From Streptomyces griseoviridis (GTDB lineage Bacteria; Actinomycetota; Actinomycetes; Streptomycetales; Streptomycetaceae): a DNA stretch of 64,000 nt. Where the stretch lies: the NCBI RefSeq assembly GCF_005222485.1, contig NZ_CP029078.1:1550001-1614000 (forward strand), written 5' to 3'. The notes under the pieces were generated by a model. That model saw only the letters and a list, made by a program, of their open reading frames with translations. It did no database searches and was not told where the DNA came from. Numbering within the stretch: the stretch's first letter is position 1; each line of letters begins with the position of its first letter. This document shows positions 1 to 8,681 of this stretch, piece by piece. A program made the position numbers and the translations under genes.

Positions 1-483
1 GAAGGTCTCGAAGTTGCGGCCCGCGTAGGGGGTGCGGATGAGGTTGACCATCGGGGAGAGCAGCACGTCCTGGCCGAGGGCGCGGCCCTCGCGGCCGATG
101 ACCCCGCCGTAGCGGCGGGCCAGTTCGGGGTCGAACGCGGAGGCCAGCAGGACGGGTGCGGGCAGCGCGGTGGCGTGCCGGGTGACCCGGACGCCCGCCG
201 GACCGTCGGCGAGCCGCAGCGGCGGGATGCCGAGCCGCCGCACCCCGGGGACGTAGCCCGCCTGACCGAGCGGCGCGGGGTCGGTGGCGCCGTGCAGGAG
301 CGAGATCTTCTCGTCGAGGGTGAGCCGGCTCAGGAGGTCCTCGACCCGGGGCGCGGCGCCGGCCCGGGATCCGACCCGGGCGTACGCGGGGGGCGTGGGC
401 CCGCCGGTGGCCGCCGCCGCGACGGCGATGGCGCCGCCCATCAGACGCAGGGCGGATCGCCGGGAGGGGACCGTTTCGGTCAT
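1..483 (-). CDS. Glycoside hydrolase family 3 beta-glucosidase, exported (N-terminal part only)
   Basis: Reverse-strand reading from the ATG at 483 gives 161 residues running off the left edge. The N-terminus SRRSALRLMGG followed by an Ala-rich hydrophobic stretch is a twin-arginine (Tat) signal, so the enzyme is probably exported folded. From about residue 50 the protein matches the start of the GH3 barrel: a LTLDEKISLLHG segment, then RRLGIPPLRLADGPAG, and further on a GREGRALGQDVLLSP stretch followed by the beginning of NLIRTPYAGRNFE, all family signatures. GH3 enzymes release terminal beta-linked sugars from oligosaccharides. The catalytic Asp nucleophile lies beyond the window. The exact substrate (glucoside or xyloside) cannot be told from this part. 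The closest neighbour is the sigma/ricin gene, which is separated by a G-rich island. Confidence 0.9.
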   Translation of the reverse strand, partial: MTETVPSRRSALRLMGGAIAVAAAATGGPTPPAYARVGSRAGAAPRVEDLLSRLTLDEKISLLHGATDPAPLGQAGYVPGVRRLGIPPLRLADGPAGVRVTRHATALPAPVLLASAFDPELARRYGGVIGREGRALGQDVLLSPMVNLIRTPYAGRNFETF

Positions 484-689
484 GAGCCGTCACTCCTTCG
501 ATGTGCGGGCACGACGAGCGACGGGCACGTCGCGCACAACGAGCACGCCGAGCACGACGGGCGGTCCGCGACGGCACACGGCGTCCCGATGCGCGGGCGG
601 TGTCTGACCGCACTATGCGACAGAAAGGACATGACGCCCTGTTTGGACACACCTCGTCGACCACGGCGGGGCAGCGGCAGCGGCGAGGG

Positions 690-1045
690 CGACCCCTACC
701 CGGCCGGGGGGAGCGGGCCCGGGGGGGGCGGCCCGGGGGGGCGGCCCGGGGGGGCGGCCCCGGGGGGGGCGACCCGGGGGGGCGGCCCCGGGGGGGGCGA
801 CCCGATGGGGGCGCGATCCGGCGGAGGGGAGCGTCTCGGCGGAGGAACGGTTCGGCGAAGGGCGCGGCCCGGTGGGGGGGGCGGCCCGGCGGGGGCGGCC
901 CGGCGGGGGCGGCCCGGCGGGGGCGGCCCGGCGGGGGGGCGGCCCGGCGAAGGGCGCGGGCCGGCGGGGGGGGGCGGCCCGGCGAAGGGCGCGGGCCGGC
1001 GGGGGGGGGCGGCCCGGCGAAGGGCGCGGCCCGGTGGAGAAACGG
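690..1045. repeat. G-rich low-complexity repeat island
   Basis: Between the GH3 start (483) and the end of the sigma/ricin gene (1069) the + strand is built of G tracts of 5-9 bases separated by CGGCCC, CGACCC or CGGCGAAGG blocks. A 13-14 bp unit GGGGGCGGCCCGGC is repeated in tandem near 885-935, and a longer unit of about 40 bp (CGGCCCGGCGAAGGGCGCGG followed by a C/G run) recurs around 925-1040. Reading frames exist across it on both strands but give only G/R/P/A runs. I see no gene in 484-1068. The G tracts on one strand could form G-quadruplexes and are prone to slippage. Confidence 0.85.
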
Positions 1046-1068
1046 TTCGGCGAGGGGACGTCCCCGGT

Positions 1069-3264
1069 TCAGCGCCGCGCGGTGCCGGTGCGCTGGGAGC
1101 CGCTGGCTGTCCTCGTGAGGGCGGCCGGTGCTGTCGTCGTGACGGCGGTCGAAGCCTCCTCCGCATCGGGGGCGGTCGCCGCGACGACGGCCGCGCGCAT
1201 CGCCGTCACCGCGTCCACGGAGTCGCCGACCAGGTCGAAGGGCCCGGCAGGCAGGCGTCTGGCCCCCTCGACGGCGCCAGGTACGGCCGCGCCACCCTCG
1301 CTCATCCGCACGAGCCGTCCCGCGTACCGCTCCTCGCCCGCCGTCCCGCGCTGTGACGGGACGGCCCTGGGCGACCGGGCATCGGAGGGCGCCCGCTCCG
1401 CCTCCGCGTGCCCTCTGTCCTCCCGGCCCCTCTTCCCTTCCGGCCCCTTATCCCTCTTATCCCTCGTCCCCTTATCTCTGGGCCCCTTCTTTGGGGACCC
1501 CTTCTCCGTGGGCCCGTTCCTGGGACCCTCGTTGCCCGGTGTCCGTCCGGTATCTCCCGTGCCACTCGCGCCGCCCGTGCCTGCCGTGGCGCCCGCTCCT
1601 CCCGGGTGCCCCGTGCCTGCCGTGGCGCCCGCGCCTGCCGTGGCGCCCGCGCCTTCCGTGCCTCCCGGGTCCCCTGGGTCCTCTGAGCCCCCCGTGTTCC
1701 GGTGCCCGGCCTCCAGCACCCATCGCTGCCCGGCAGAGCCGTCCCGCCGTGCGATGACGACGGTCGCGTCCTTGCCCGACGCGACGAGCCGTCCCGCGCC
1801 CGCACGGGGCAGCAACTCGCCGCGCACGGTGAGGTCGTAGCGGGATTCGGCCGGGTGGACGGCGCAGTCGGCGACCGTCACCGTGCCCCGGCCGGGGTCG
1901 GAGACCAGGCAGCTCGTGAGGTCGGCCGCGTTGCGCAGCAGCCCGTCGTCCAGGTACGACCAGCGTTGCGACGCGGCCGACGAGCACCTCGCGAGCACCG
2001 CCCGCCCGGCGACGGCGTCCAGGCAGAGCCCGGCGGCCGGGTTGCGGAGTCTGCCCCGGCCGACCTCAGCCGGTGGCCGGTCGGCGGAGGCCGCCGAGGG
2101 CGAGCCGTCCGGCGAGGGAGGCGCCGACGTGACCGAACCTCCGCTGGACGCACCCCAGTTGGGGTGCGGGTCGCGGACACCGTTGTCGTCGCCCCAGCTC
2201 CTGGTGACGAGGACGGTGGCGAGCAGCGTGAGCGAGACCGCGGCGACGCCCACCGCGAGCGCCTTGCGGCTCGGGCGCGGGGCGACGGGCCGGTGGCGTC
2301 CGCCGCGCGGGCGGCGGGGCGGCCCCGGCGGGGTGCCGCCACGCCCCGGGCGGGACGCGAGGTAGCGGTGGGCGCCCCAGCCGAGCACGGTCTCCGCGAG
2401 CAGCACGTCGAGCCCGCCGTCGAGATGGCTGAACTGTTCGGCGGCGTGCCGGCAGTAGCGGCACTCCCCCAGGTGCCGCTGGACGTCGGAGAGCAGGGCG
2501 CCGCCCCGGCCGACCGGGGTGGCCAGGAGGCGGTTGTGGAAACGGCATTCGGGGGTCGGCGCGAGTTCCCGGTGGGCGCGGAGGATGGCGGTCCTGAATT
2601 GCGCGCGGGCCTGTTCCAGTTCGAAGGCCGCGGTCACCTCGTCGACGGCCAGCAAGACGGCCGGTACGGATATGGGTTCGGCTTCGACTTCGATGTGCCA
2701 GAGCAGGCACTGGGCGGCCTCGGGAAGTCCCTGGAAAGCGCGTTCGGCGAGCCGTCGCCTTTCGGAGGTGGCCCTGCGCGCGATCCGCAGTCCCCGCCCT
2801 CCGGTCGGTTTGCGGAGTTCGGGCAGCGCCCCGGAAATACTGTCGTCAGCGGCCCACTGTTTCACCATGTCCCGCACGGTGGAGAGGAGTTGAGGCCGAA
2901 AAGCGCCCTCGCCCGGACGGTCGAGGACCCGGTGGAACGCGGCGGCGGCGACCATGGACGCGGACGCCTCGGTGGACGCCATGCAGATGACCGCGTACTC
3001 CTGGGCCGCCCGCCAGTGCCTGGCCAGCAGCAACGCACCCGCCCGCGCCGCCACGGCACTTCCGGGGCCCGGACCCCGCCACGCGACGAGTTGGCGGTCG
3101 GACTCCCCGAAGGGCGGTCCCGGGCACGGCGGACAGGGCGGGCGCGGAGGGTGGGGCGGGTGCACGGGACCAATTCCTTCCCAGGCGCTGACAGCCGGGC
3201 GAATACGCGCGTCCGTCGGAAATGCGGGTGCCTGCTTGGTGCGTACCTTTGCCGGGTCGATCAC
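1069..3264 (-). CDS. Sigma-factor-like / zinc-finger-like membrane protein with ricin B-lectin domain
   Basis: 731 residues from a GTG at 3264, which is the most upstream start because an in-frame stop lies just before it. Order of parts: Pro-rich N-terminus; residues about 90-260 helical and resembling a degenerate sigma-70 region 2/4 layout; near residue 285 an HLGECRYCRHA motif (HxxxCxxC, as in anti-sigma zf-HC2 domains); one membrane segment at about 350-370 (KALAVGVAAVSLTLLATVLV); then outside the membrane a ricin-type beta-trefoil with the diagnostic SQRWSYL and GQRWVLE (QxW) motifs; then a low-complexity GxxG and charged Lys/Arg/Asp/Glu/Pro tail. Family knowledge: such fusions are common in Streptomyces and are annotated as RICIN-domain proteins; the ricin part binds sugars. 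Inference: an envelope carbohydrate sensor or anchored lectin. The degenerate sigma part may no longer bind promoters. Confidence 0.75.
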   Translation of the reverse strand: MIDPAKVRTKQAPAFPTDARIRPAVSAWEGIGPVHPPHPPRPPCPPCPGPPFGESDRQLVAWRGPGPGSAVAARAGALLLARHWRAAQEYAVICMASTEASASMVAAAAFHRVLDRPGEGAFRPQLLSTVRDMVKQWAADDSISGALPELRKPTGGRGLRIARRATSERRRLAERAFQGLPEAAQCLLWHIEVEAEPISVPAVLLAVDEVTAAFELEQARAQFRTAILRAHRELAPTPECRFHNRLLATPVGRGGALLSDVQRHLGECRYCRHAAEQFSHLDGGLDVLLAETVLGWGAHRYLASRPGRGGTPPGPPRRPRGGRHRPVAPRPSRKALAVGVAAVSLTLLATVLVTRSWGDDNGVRDPHPNWGASSGGSVTSAPPSPDGSPSAASADRPPAEVGRGRLRNPAAGLCLDAVAGRAVLARCSSAASQRWSYLDDGLLRNAADLTSCLVSDPGRGTVTVADCAVHPAESRYDLTVRGELLPRAGAGRLVASGKDATVVIARRDGSAGQRWVLEAGHRNTGGSEDPGDPGGTEGAGATAGAGATAGTGHPGGAGATAGTGGASGTGDTGRTPGNEGPRNGPTEKGSPKKGPRDKGTRDKRDKGPEGKRGREDRGHAEAERAPSDARSPRAVPSQRGTAGEERYAGRLVRMSEGGAAVPGAVEGARRLPAGPFDLVGDSVDAVTAMRAAVVAATAPDAEEASTAVTTTAPAALTRTASGSQRTGTARR

Positions 3265-3587
3265 GAAGCGCTAAGGGTCGCTCACTTTCGCACGGTGGAC
3301 TCACAGGAAACAAGAAGGGGGTGTCATTGGGTTTTCAAGGAGCGGGCAGGACCGTCGAGTTACCGACGGTGTCCGCGCCCGCATTCGACATAGGGCCGCC
3401 CGGACCCACCCCGACCGACACACCCGCCGACACCCAAGGACACCCACCGACACCCACCGACACCCAAGGACACCTGACACTCGCCGACACCTGACACCCG
3501 CCGCCCCCACCGCCGGCGGGCCGAACACACAGCGGGCTCCGACGTTTCTCCCGGGCGGCTCTCATACCCGTGTCCCAGCATGGCCGC
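3265..3587. other. Intergenic region between divergent genes, with short ACACCC repeats
   Basis: This is the divergent promoter region of the sigma/ricin gene and galU. About 3300-3400 is clearly less GC-rich than the surroundings. From about 3419 to 3495 the sequence is an irregular tandem array built on GACACCCACC, GACACCCAAG and GACACCTGAC. The open frames across it have no recognisable product and poor codon use. I can assign no definite promoter boxes. Confidence 0.6.
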
Positions 3588-4538
3588 ATGACCATCCCCC
3601 ACGCCGCCACGAGCACGCGCACCGTCCGCAAGGCCGTCGTCCCCGCCGCCGGGCTCGGCACCCGGTTCCTGCCCGCGACCAAGGCCACCCCCAAGGAGAT
3701 GCTGCCGGTCGTCGACAAGCCGGCCATCCAGTACGTCGTCGAGGAGGCGGCCGCGGCGGGACTCGACGACGTCCTCATGGTCACCGGCCGGCACAAGCGG
3801 GCCATCGAGGACCACTTCGACCACGCCTTCGAGCTGGAGCAGGCGCTCGCCGCCAAGGGCGACGCGGTCCGTCTCGACGCGGTGCGCGACCCGGCGCGGC
3901 TGGCCAACATCCACCACATCAGGCAGGGCGAACCCCTCGGCCTCGGGCACGCCGTGCTGTGCGCCCGCAGGCACGTCGGCGACCAGCCCTTCGCGGTGCT
4001 GCTCGGCGACGACCTGATCGACCCGCGCGAGTCCCTGCTGCGGCGGATGCTCGACGTCCGCGACCGGCACGCGGGAAGCGTCGTCGCGCTCATGGAGGTC
4101 CCTCGGGAGCAGGTCCACCTCTACGGCTGCGCCGCCGTGGAGCCGACCGGCGAGGACGGCGTGGTGCGGGTCACAGGACTGGTGGAGAAGCCTGACCCGC
4201 GGGACGCGCCCAGCGCCTACGCGGTGATCGGCCGCTATGTTCTCGACCCGGCCGTCTTCGGCACCCTGGAGCGCACCCCACCCGGCCGCGGCGGCGAGAT
4301 CCAACTCACCGACGCCCTCCAGGAACTGGCGGCGGCGGGCACGGTGCACGGGGTGGTCTTCGCCGGGCTGCGCTACGACACCGGCGACAAGGCCGACTAT
4401 CTGCGCACAGTTGTCCGCCTCGCCTGCGAACGCGACGATCTGGGGCCCGAGTTCACGGCCTGGCTCAAGGAGTTCGTGGCGGGCCTGGAGAACGGCGGCA
4501 CCACGACGACGGCCCGCCCGAAGCCGCTCGCGGCCTGA
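3588..4538 (+). CDS. galU: UTP--glucose-1-phosphate uridylyltransferase
   Basis: 316 residues. Makes UDP-glucose from UTP and glucose-1-phosphate in the cytoplasm, for cell-wall and exopolysaccharide sugars. Near the N-terminus is the nucleotide-binding signature AVVPAAGLGTRFLPATKATP with PKEMLPVVDKPAIQYVVEEA following, typical of GalU. Further on are GEPLGLGHAVLCA, LLGDDLID (metal-binding Asp), VEKPDP and RGGEIQLTDAL, all family blocks. An in-frame GTG at 3570 would add six residues; I prefer the ATG at 3588 because the family core starts soon after. The length fits the family (about 290-330). The C-terminal Thr-rich tail is not conserved. The gene stands alone, divergent from the sigma/ricin gene. 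Streptomyces often carry more than one GalU; whether this is the main copy cannot be told. Confidence 0.93.
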   Translation: MTIPHAATSTRTVRKAVVPAAGLGTRFLPATKATPKEMLPVVDKPAIQYVVEEAAAAGLDDVLMVTGRHKRAIEDHFDHAFELEQALAAKGDAVRLDAVRDPARLANIHHIRQGEPLGLGHAVLCARRHVGDQPFAVLLGDDLIDPRESLLRRMLDVRDRHAGSVVALMEVPREQVHLYGCAAVEPTGEDGVVRVTGLVEKPDPRDAPSAYAVIGRYVLDPAVFGTLERTPPGRGGEIQLTDALQELAAAGTVHGVVFAGLRYDTGDKADYLRTVVRLACERDDLGPEFTAWLKEFVAGLENGGTTTTARPKPLAA

Positions 4539-4664
4539 CCCACGTCGACACCGGCCGATCCGCCGGCCTGATCCGCAGACCCGATCCACCGAGCCGACCC
4601 CCGAGCCGGTCCGCCGGTCCGCCGGGTCGACGCGATCCGCTCGGCCGACGCGGGCCGCACCCCC

Positions 4665-5204
4665 TCAGCCGGAGCTGTCGGAACTGTCGGAACTGTCGGA
4701 ACTGCCGGAACTGCCGGAACTGCCGGAACTGCCGGAGCTGTCTGGGCTGTTGGGCCGCAGGGTCCACAGGACGGTCATCTCGCCGGTGACGGCGCCGTCC
4801 TCGCGCTGGAAGGAGACGGCCACCGGGAACTCGGGCCGCTTGCCCTCGTCGAGTTCGGCGACCACCTCGGCGGTCGGGCGGCCGAGGGTCGCGGTGGCCA
4901 GGACCCGACCGAGCGCGATCTTCTTGTACGCGATCTCCGCGTTGACCGCCAGCGGCACCGCGCGCGCCAACTGGTCCCCGAACGCGGCCAGGACGATCGC
5001 GCCGCTCGCCGACTCCCCCAGCGTGAACATGGCGCCCGCGTGCGGACCTCCGATGTGGTTGTGGAAGTCGCTCTGGTCGGGCAGCGCCAGCACGGCCCGC
5101 TCCGGAGTGGTCTCCAGGTACTCCAGGTTCAGCGTGCGAACCATCGGCACCGTGGCGGCGAGCAACTCGCCGATGGACATCTGATCTGCGCTCATGACGA
5201 GCAT
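4665..5204 (-). CDS. Hotdog-fold thioesterase-like protein (DUF4442/PaaI-like)
   Basis: 179 residues from the ATG at 5204; a second in-frame ATG at 5195 (MSADQM) is an equally good start. The motif NHIGGPHAGAMFTLGESASG is the hotdog helix region in which acyl-CoA thioesterases of the PaaI/YiiD type bind and cleave the thioester, so a hydrolytic role on an acyl-CoA is inferred; the substrate is unknown. The fold ends near residue 150 with VSFQREDGAVTGEMTVLW. The tail is a run of SSG and SSD tripeptides encoded by 9-bp tandem repeats (GGAACTGTC / GGAACTGCC on the + strand, about 4676-4745), which looks like slippage growth and is not part of the fold. The gene converges on galU. Confidence 0.75.
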   Translation of the reverse strand: MLVMSADQMSIGELLAATVPMVRTLNLEYLETTPERAVLALPDQSDFHNHIGGPHAGAMFTLGESASGAIVLAAFGDQLARAVPLAVNAEIAYKKIALGRVLATATLGRPTAEVVAELDEGKRPEFPVAVSFQREDGAVTGEMTVLWTLRPNSPDSSGSSGSSGSSGSSDSSDSSDSSG

Positions 5205-5326
5205 GTTACCCACGGGTAGCGACGGCTGGCCAGCGCCCGGTGCCACCCGGATCACGCCGTTTCGCTACGACCCTGACAAGCAGCGGTGACCGAATCGTGT
5301 CCCTGACAGCACTAGGGTTGCCCACC

Positions 5327-6361
5327 ATGTGGCCAGGACAGCAGCCGCCCGGGGGCGAGCAGAATCCGCAAGCTCAGAACGGCAACCCGTACCAGCAGCC
5401 GGGGTACCAGCAGCCGAATCCGTACCAGCAGCCCGGCTATCAGCAGCCGAACCCGTACGGCGGGCAGCCGGAATGGGGCGCCCCGACGCAGCCGGGCGCA
5501 CCGGGGCCGTCCGGCAGCGGGGGCGGCGGGGGCGGCAACCGGACGAAGCTGGTCGCCATCGTGGCGGCGGCGGCCGTGGTCGTGGCGGCCGGGGTGACCG
5601 GGTTCCTGGTGCTGAACAAGGGCGATGAGGGCGGCAAGGGCGATCGGGCGAAGGGCGGGGCGGACGACAAGCCGAGCCGGTCGGCGTCCGCGTCGGCCAC
5701 CGCGAGCGCCTCGGACGGGGACGAGAACCCGCGTGGCGGCGCGGCGGAGAAGCCGACCGTGGCCGGCTGGAAGGTCGTGGTGAACCCCCGCTGGGGCACC
5801 GTCTTCGACGTGCCCGCGGACTGGGAGATCTCCCAGTCGGGCACCAGCGACAGCGTGTCGGACCGCTCCAAGGCCGACAGCAAGCCGCTCATCGTGATGT
5901 CCGCGCCCGCCTACTACAAGCCCACGTGGTGCACGTCCGACGACGACAAGGACGGCCGCACCACCGACGTCGCGCTTGCCGCCGTCGGCACCAAGGGGGC
6001 GGACGGCGCCAAGGACACCGACGAGGTCGCCGTCAACCAGGTGCCGTGGTGGGTGTACGGCGCGTACACCCAGCCGGACAAGAAGAGCATCACCTTCGAC
6101 AAGAAGGCCAAGGAGTACACGACCGCGGCCGGCATCGAGGGCAAGTACGCCTGGGCACGCTCCAAGGACAGCCCGCAGAAGGGCACGTCGAAGTGCGCGA
6201 GCGACGGCAAGGCGATCACGTTCGGCTTCAAGAACTCCAAGTCCGAGTTCGTGGCCTGGTGCCTGTACGGCGCGACCGGCGTCGACGGTGAACTCCCGGA
6301 CGCCACCATCATGAAGATCATGAGCACCGTCCGGCTCTCCAGCCAGGCCCCGACCGGCTGA
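5327..6361 (+). CDS. Single-pass membrane protein with Tyr/Gln/Pro repeats, unknown function
   Basis: 344 residues from the ATG at 5327, preceded by AGGG at a suitable distance; the frame is open further upstream but lacks a ribosome site. Residues 1-60 are cytoplasmic and built of NPYQQPGYQQP repeats, then a Gly run and a membrane segment (about residues 72-96, KLVAIVAAAAVVVAAGVTGFL). A Ser/Ala/Asp-rich linker follows and then an outside domain of about 200 residues beginning GWKVVVNPRWGTVFDVPADW and containing three cysteines. This layout is a frequent Streptomyces membrane-protein type. I recognise no enzyme motif. It is divergent from the thioesterase gene. Confidence 0.8.
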   Translation: MWPGQQPPGGEQNPQAQNGNPYQQPGYQQPNPYQQPGYQQPNPYGGQPEWGAPTQPGAPGPSGSGGGGGGNRTKLVAIVAAAAVVVAAGVTGFLVLNKGDEGGKGDRAKGGADDKPSRSASASATASASDGDENPRGGAAEKPTVAGWKVVVNPRWGTVFDVPADWEISQSGTSDSVSDRSKADSKPLIVMSAPAYYKPTWCTSDDDKDGRTTDVALAAVGTKGADGAKDTDEVAVNQVPWWVYGAYTQPDKKSITFDKKAKEYTTAAGIEGKYAWARSKDSPQKGTSKCASDGKAITFGFKNSKSEFVAWCLYGATGVDGELPDATIMKIMSTVRLSSQAPTG

Positions 6362-6382
6362 CGGCGCACCGGGTGGCGCCGC

Positions 6383-7237
6383 TCAGCCGATGCCGAAGGC
6401 CCCGGCGGGCGGCTCGGGCGACGGGACGGCGTCCTCGTCCCGCACCGGCCGCGCGTCCCCGGTGAAGTCCCGCAGCCCAGGGCCGTGTTCGACCCGGGCC
6501 GGGAAGACGTCACCGGCCGTCAGCCGGGTCAACGCGGCGGTGTCCAGGGGCCGGTGGGCCGCGACGAGCACCGCGTTGCCGAACCGGCGCCCGCGCAGCA
6601 CCGCCGGTTCCACGATCACCGCCAGCTCCTCGAACACCGTGGCGAAGGTGGCGAGTTGGCCGCGGAGGAAGGCGAAGGGCGCGGCGTCGGCGAGGTTGGC
6701 GAGGTAGACGCCGTCCGGGCGCAGGACGCGTTCGGCCTCGGCCGCGTAGGTGACGGAGGTGAGGTGGGCGGGCACCCGTGAGCCGCCGAAGACGTCGGCC
6801 ACGATCACGTCGGCCGAACGGTCGGGAGCCGTCTCGAGCCAGCCGCGGGCGTCGGCGGTGTGCAGCGCGACCGAGGCGTCGGCGGGCAGCGGCAGGTGCT
6901 CGACGACGAGGTCGAGCAGCCCCCGGTCCGCCTCGACGACGTCCTGCCGGGAGCCGGGCCTGGTGACGGCGAGGTAGCGGGGCAGGGTGAGCGCGCCACC
7001 GCCGAGGTGCAGCGCGTCGAGGGGGCGTCCGGGGCGCGCGAGGGTGTCGAGGACATGGCCGAGGCGCCGGGTGTACTCGAACTCCAGGTGAGCGGGTTCG
7101 TCCAGATCGACGTAGCTCTGCGGCGCCCCGTCGACGGTCAGCAGCCAGGCCCGTTCCCGGTCGACGTCCGGCATCAGCTTGGCGGTGCCGTGATCCACGT
7201 CGCGCGTCACGGGTATGGGGTCGTTCACACCGTCCAT
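6383..7237 (-). CDS. Spermidine-synthase-like SAM-fold protein
   Basis: 284 residues. Shows the polyamine aminopropyltransferase/methyltransferase Rossmann layout: DALHLGGGALTLPRYLA (cofactor-binding glycine loop), VVEADRGLLDLVVEHL (acidic residue at the end of strand 2), ALHTADARGWLE and DVIVADVFGGSRVPAHLTS (equivalent of the synthase D-x-x-D loop). Actinobacterial proteins of this kind are usually annotated as fused or truncated spermidine synthase, and many have no proven polyamine activity. There is no membrane part. The start ATG at 7237 has only a weak ribosome site. It lies just downstream of tuf3 on the same strand but is separated by a strong hairpin, so it is probably expressed from its own promoter. 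Confidence 0.75.
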   Translation of the reverse strand: MDGVNDPIPVTRDVDHGTAKLMPDVDRERAWLLTVDGAPQSYVDLDEPAHLEFEYTRRLGHVLDTLARPGRPLDALHLGGGALTLPRYLAVTRPGSRQDVVEADRGLLDLVVEHLPLPADASVALHTADARGWLETAPDRSADVIVADVFGGSRVPAHLTSVTYAAEAERVLRPDGVYLANLADAAPFAFLRGQLATFATVFEELAVIVEPAVLRGRRFGNAVLVAAHRPLDTAALTRLTAGDVFPARVEHGPGLRDFTGDARPVRDEDAVPSPEPPAGAFGIG

Positions 7238-7264
7238 TGTGCCGGGCGGCGGGCGCTGCCCGTG

Positions 7265-7301
7265 CCGGTGCCCGCCCCCGTGGTGAGGGGGCGGGCACCG
7301 G
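7265..7301 (-). terminator. Hairpin terminator of tuf3
   Basis: A perfect 15-bp stem (CCGGTGCCCGCCCCC with its complement) around a 7-base loop, 18 bases after the tuf3 stop. There is no clear U tract, which is usual for Streptomyces terminators. Confidence 0.75.
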
Positions 7302-7318
7302 TCTCCCGGCCGTGCGGG

Positions 7319-8488
7319 TCAGTCGACGGAGGTCACCGTGCCCGCGCCGACCGTGCGGCCGCCCTCCCGGATGGCGAAGCCGAGGCCGGGCTCCAACGGG
7401 ACGTCGCGGCCCAGCTCGACCGCCATGGTGACCGTGTCGCCCGGCCGGGCCACCGCCGTCTCACCGAGGTCGACGTCGCCGACGACGTCCGCGGTGCGGA
7501 TGTAGAACTGCGGCCGGTAGCCGGTGGAGACCGGGGTGGTCCTGCCGCCCTCGCGGGTCGACAGGACGTACACCCGCGCGTGGAACCGCCGTCGCGGGGT
7601 GACGCTGCCCGGCGCCGCCACCACATGGCCGCGCCGTACGGTGTCGCGGGCGACGCCGCGCAGCAGCAACGCCACGTTGTCGCCCGCCTGCGCCTCCGTC
7701 ATCGGCTTGCCGAAGGTCTCCAGGCCGGTGACGACGGTCTCCACGTCGGCGCCGAGCACCTCGACCCGGTCCCCGACCCGCACCACGCCCCGCTCGACCG
7801 CGCCGGTCACGACCGTGCCGCGGCCGGTGATGGTGAGCACGTTCTCCACGGAGAGCAGGAACGGCGCGTCCACGTACCGCTCGGGCATGGGCACGTAGGT
7901 GTCCACGGCGTCGAGCAGCGCCTCGATCGACGCCGTCCACTGCGGGTCGCCCTCGAGCGCCCGCAGCCCCGACACCCTGACGACGGGCACCGAGTCCCCG
8001 CCGTAGCCCTGCGCGGTGAGCAGTTCGCGGACCTCCAGTTCGACCAGGTCGGTCAGCTCCTCGTCGCCCGCGTCCGCCTTGTTGAGGGCGACGACGATGT
8101 GGTCCACGCCCACCTGCCGCGCGAGCAGGACGTGTTCGGCGGTCTGCGGCATGATCCCGTCGAGCGCGGAGACGACGAGGATCGCCCCGTCGAGCTGCGC
8201 GGCGCCGGTGACCATGTTCTTGACGTAGTCGGCGTGACCCGGCATGTCGACGTGCGCGTAGTGGCGGGTGTCGGTCTCGTACTCGACGTGCGCGATGTTG
8301 ATGGTGATGCCGCGGGCGGCCTCCTCGGGGGCGCGGTCGATCCGGTCGAACGGCACGAAGGTGCCGGTGCCGCGCTCGGCGAGGACCTTGGTGATGGCGG
8401 CAGTCAGAGTGGTCTTGCCGTGGTCGACGTGACCCATGGTGCCGATGTTCAGGTGCGGCTTGGTGCGCACGTAAGCGGTCTTGGACAT
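7319..8488 (-). CDS. tuf3: Elongation factor Tu, divergent EF-Tu3 type
   Basis: 389 residues, start ATG at 8488 with GAGG seven bases upstream. It carries aminoacyl-tRNA to the ribosome as a GTPase. Motifs in order: G1 GHVDHGKT (about residue 19), RGITIN (switch I Thr), DMPGHADYV (G3), NKAD (G4, where the usual form is NKCD), then beta-barrel domains 2 and 3 with [13 protein letters not shown] and [16 protein letters not shown]. It is clearly EF-Tu but departs from major EF-Tu at many places and stands alone instead of in a str operon. Known from the family: Streptomyces tuf3 encodes a minor EF-Tu whose transcription in S. coelicolor responds positively to the stringent response. A hairpin 50 bases upstream may belong to its leader or to a small ORF ahead of it. 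Confidence 0.93.
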   Translation of the reverse strand: MSKTAYVRTKPHLNIGTMGHVDHGKTTLTAAITKVLAERGTGTFVPFDRIDRAPEEAARGITINIAHVEYETDTRHYAHVDMPGHADYVKNMVTGAAQLDGAILVVSALDGIMPQTAEHVLLARQVGVDHIVVALNKADAGDEELTDLVELEVRELLTAQGYGGDSVPVVRVSGLRALEGDPQWTASIEALLDAVDTYVPMPERYVDAPFLLSVENVLTITGRGTVVTGAVERGVVRVGDRVEVLGADVETVVTGLETFGKPMTEAQAGDNVALLLRGVARDTVRRGHVVAAPGSVTPRRRFHARVYVLSTREGGRTTPVSTGYRPQFYIRTADVVGDVDLGETAVARPGDTVTMAVELGRDVPLEPGLGFAIREGGRTVGAGTVTSVD

Positions 8489-8538
8489 GGCATACCTCGA
8501 AGCCTGGTGGTGACGTGCTGGGACCCCGGGTCTTCGCC

Positions 8539-8581
8539 GACCCTCCCCCTGCGGGGTCCGCCGGACGTTCCGGGGAGGGTC
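8539..8581 (-). terminator. Hairpin upstream of tuf3
   Basis: GACCCTCCCC (8539-8548) and GGGGAGGGTC (8572-8581) are perfect 10-bp inverted arms, with a second inner GTCCG/CGGAC pairing. It overlaps the stop of a short reverse-strand ORF and lies 50 bases before the tuf3 start. It is either the terminator of that ORF or a structured leader of tuf3. Confidence 0.5.
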
Positions 8582-8681
8582 AGCTTCGGGCGCCGTCGAC
8601 AGCGGTCAGCAGGATCCGGGCGGCAGCCTTCGGGGCATCCGCGACCGCGGATGCTGCGAGGAGGAAGGCGTACCGGAACAT
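8580..8681 (-). CDS. Possible 33-residue hydrophobic small protein
   Basis: An ATG at 8681 opens 33 codons giving [17 protein letters not shown] and a further hydrophobic half. Codon third positions are mostly G/C and the stop coincides with a hairpin, both mildly in favour of a gene. Against it, no good ribosome site precedes the ATG. The frame continues upstream to about 9008, but that part is Arg/Pro-rich and looks non-coding. I do not recognise a family. Confidence 0.3.
   Translation of the reverse strand: MFRYAFLLAASAVADAPKAAARILLTAVDGARS

Noticed and set aside
696..1166. Reverse frame of Pro/Arg-rich protein
   Set aside because: It is the shifted frame of the sigma/ricin C-terminus and the G-tract island; product is PPP/GRP runs.
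175..1356. Long forward frames over 175-1356
   Set aside because: They run across the GH3 gene antisense and the G-rich island; composition is Gly/Arg/Pro only and no motif is seen.
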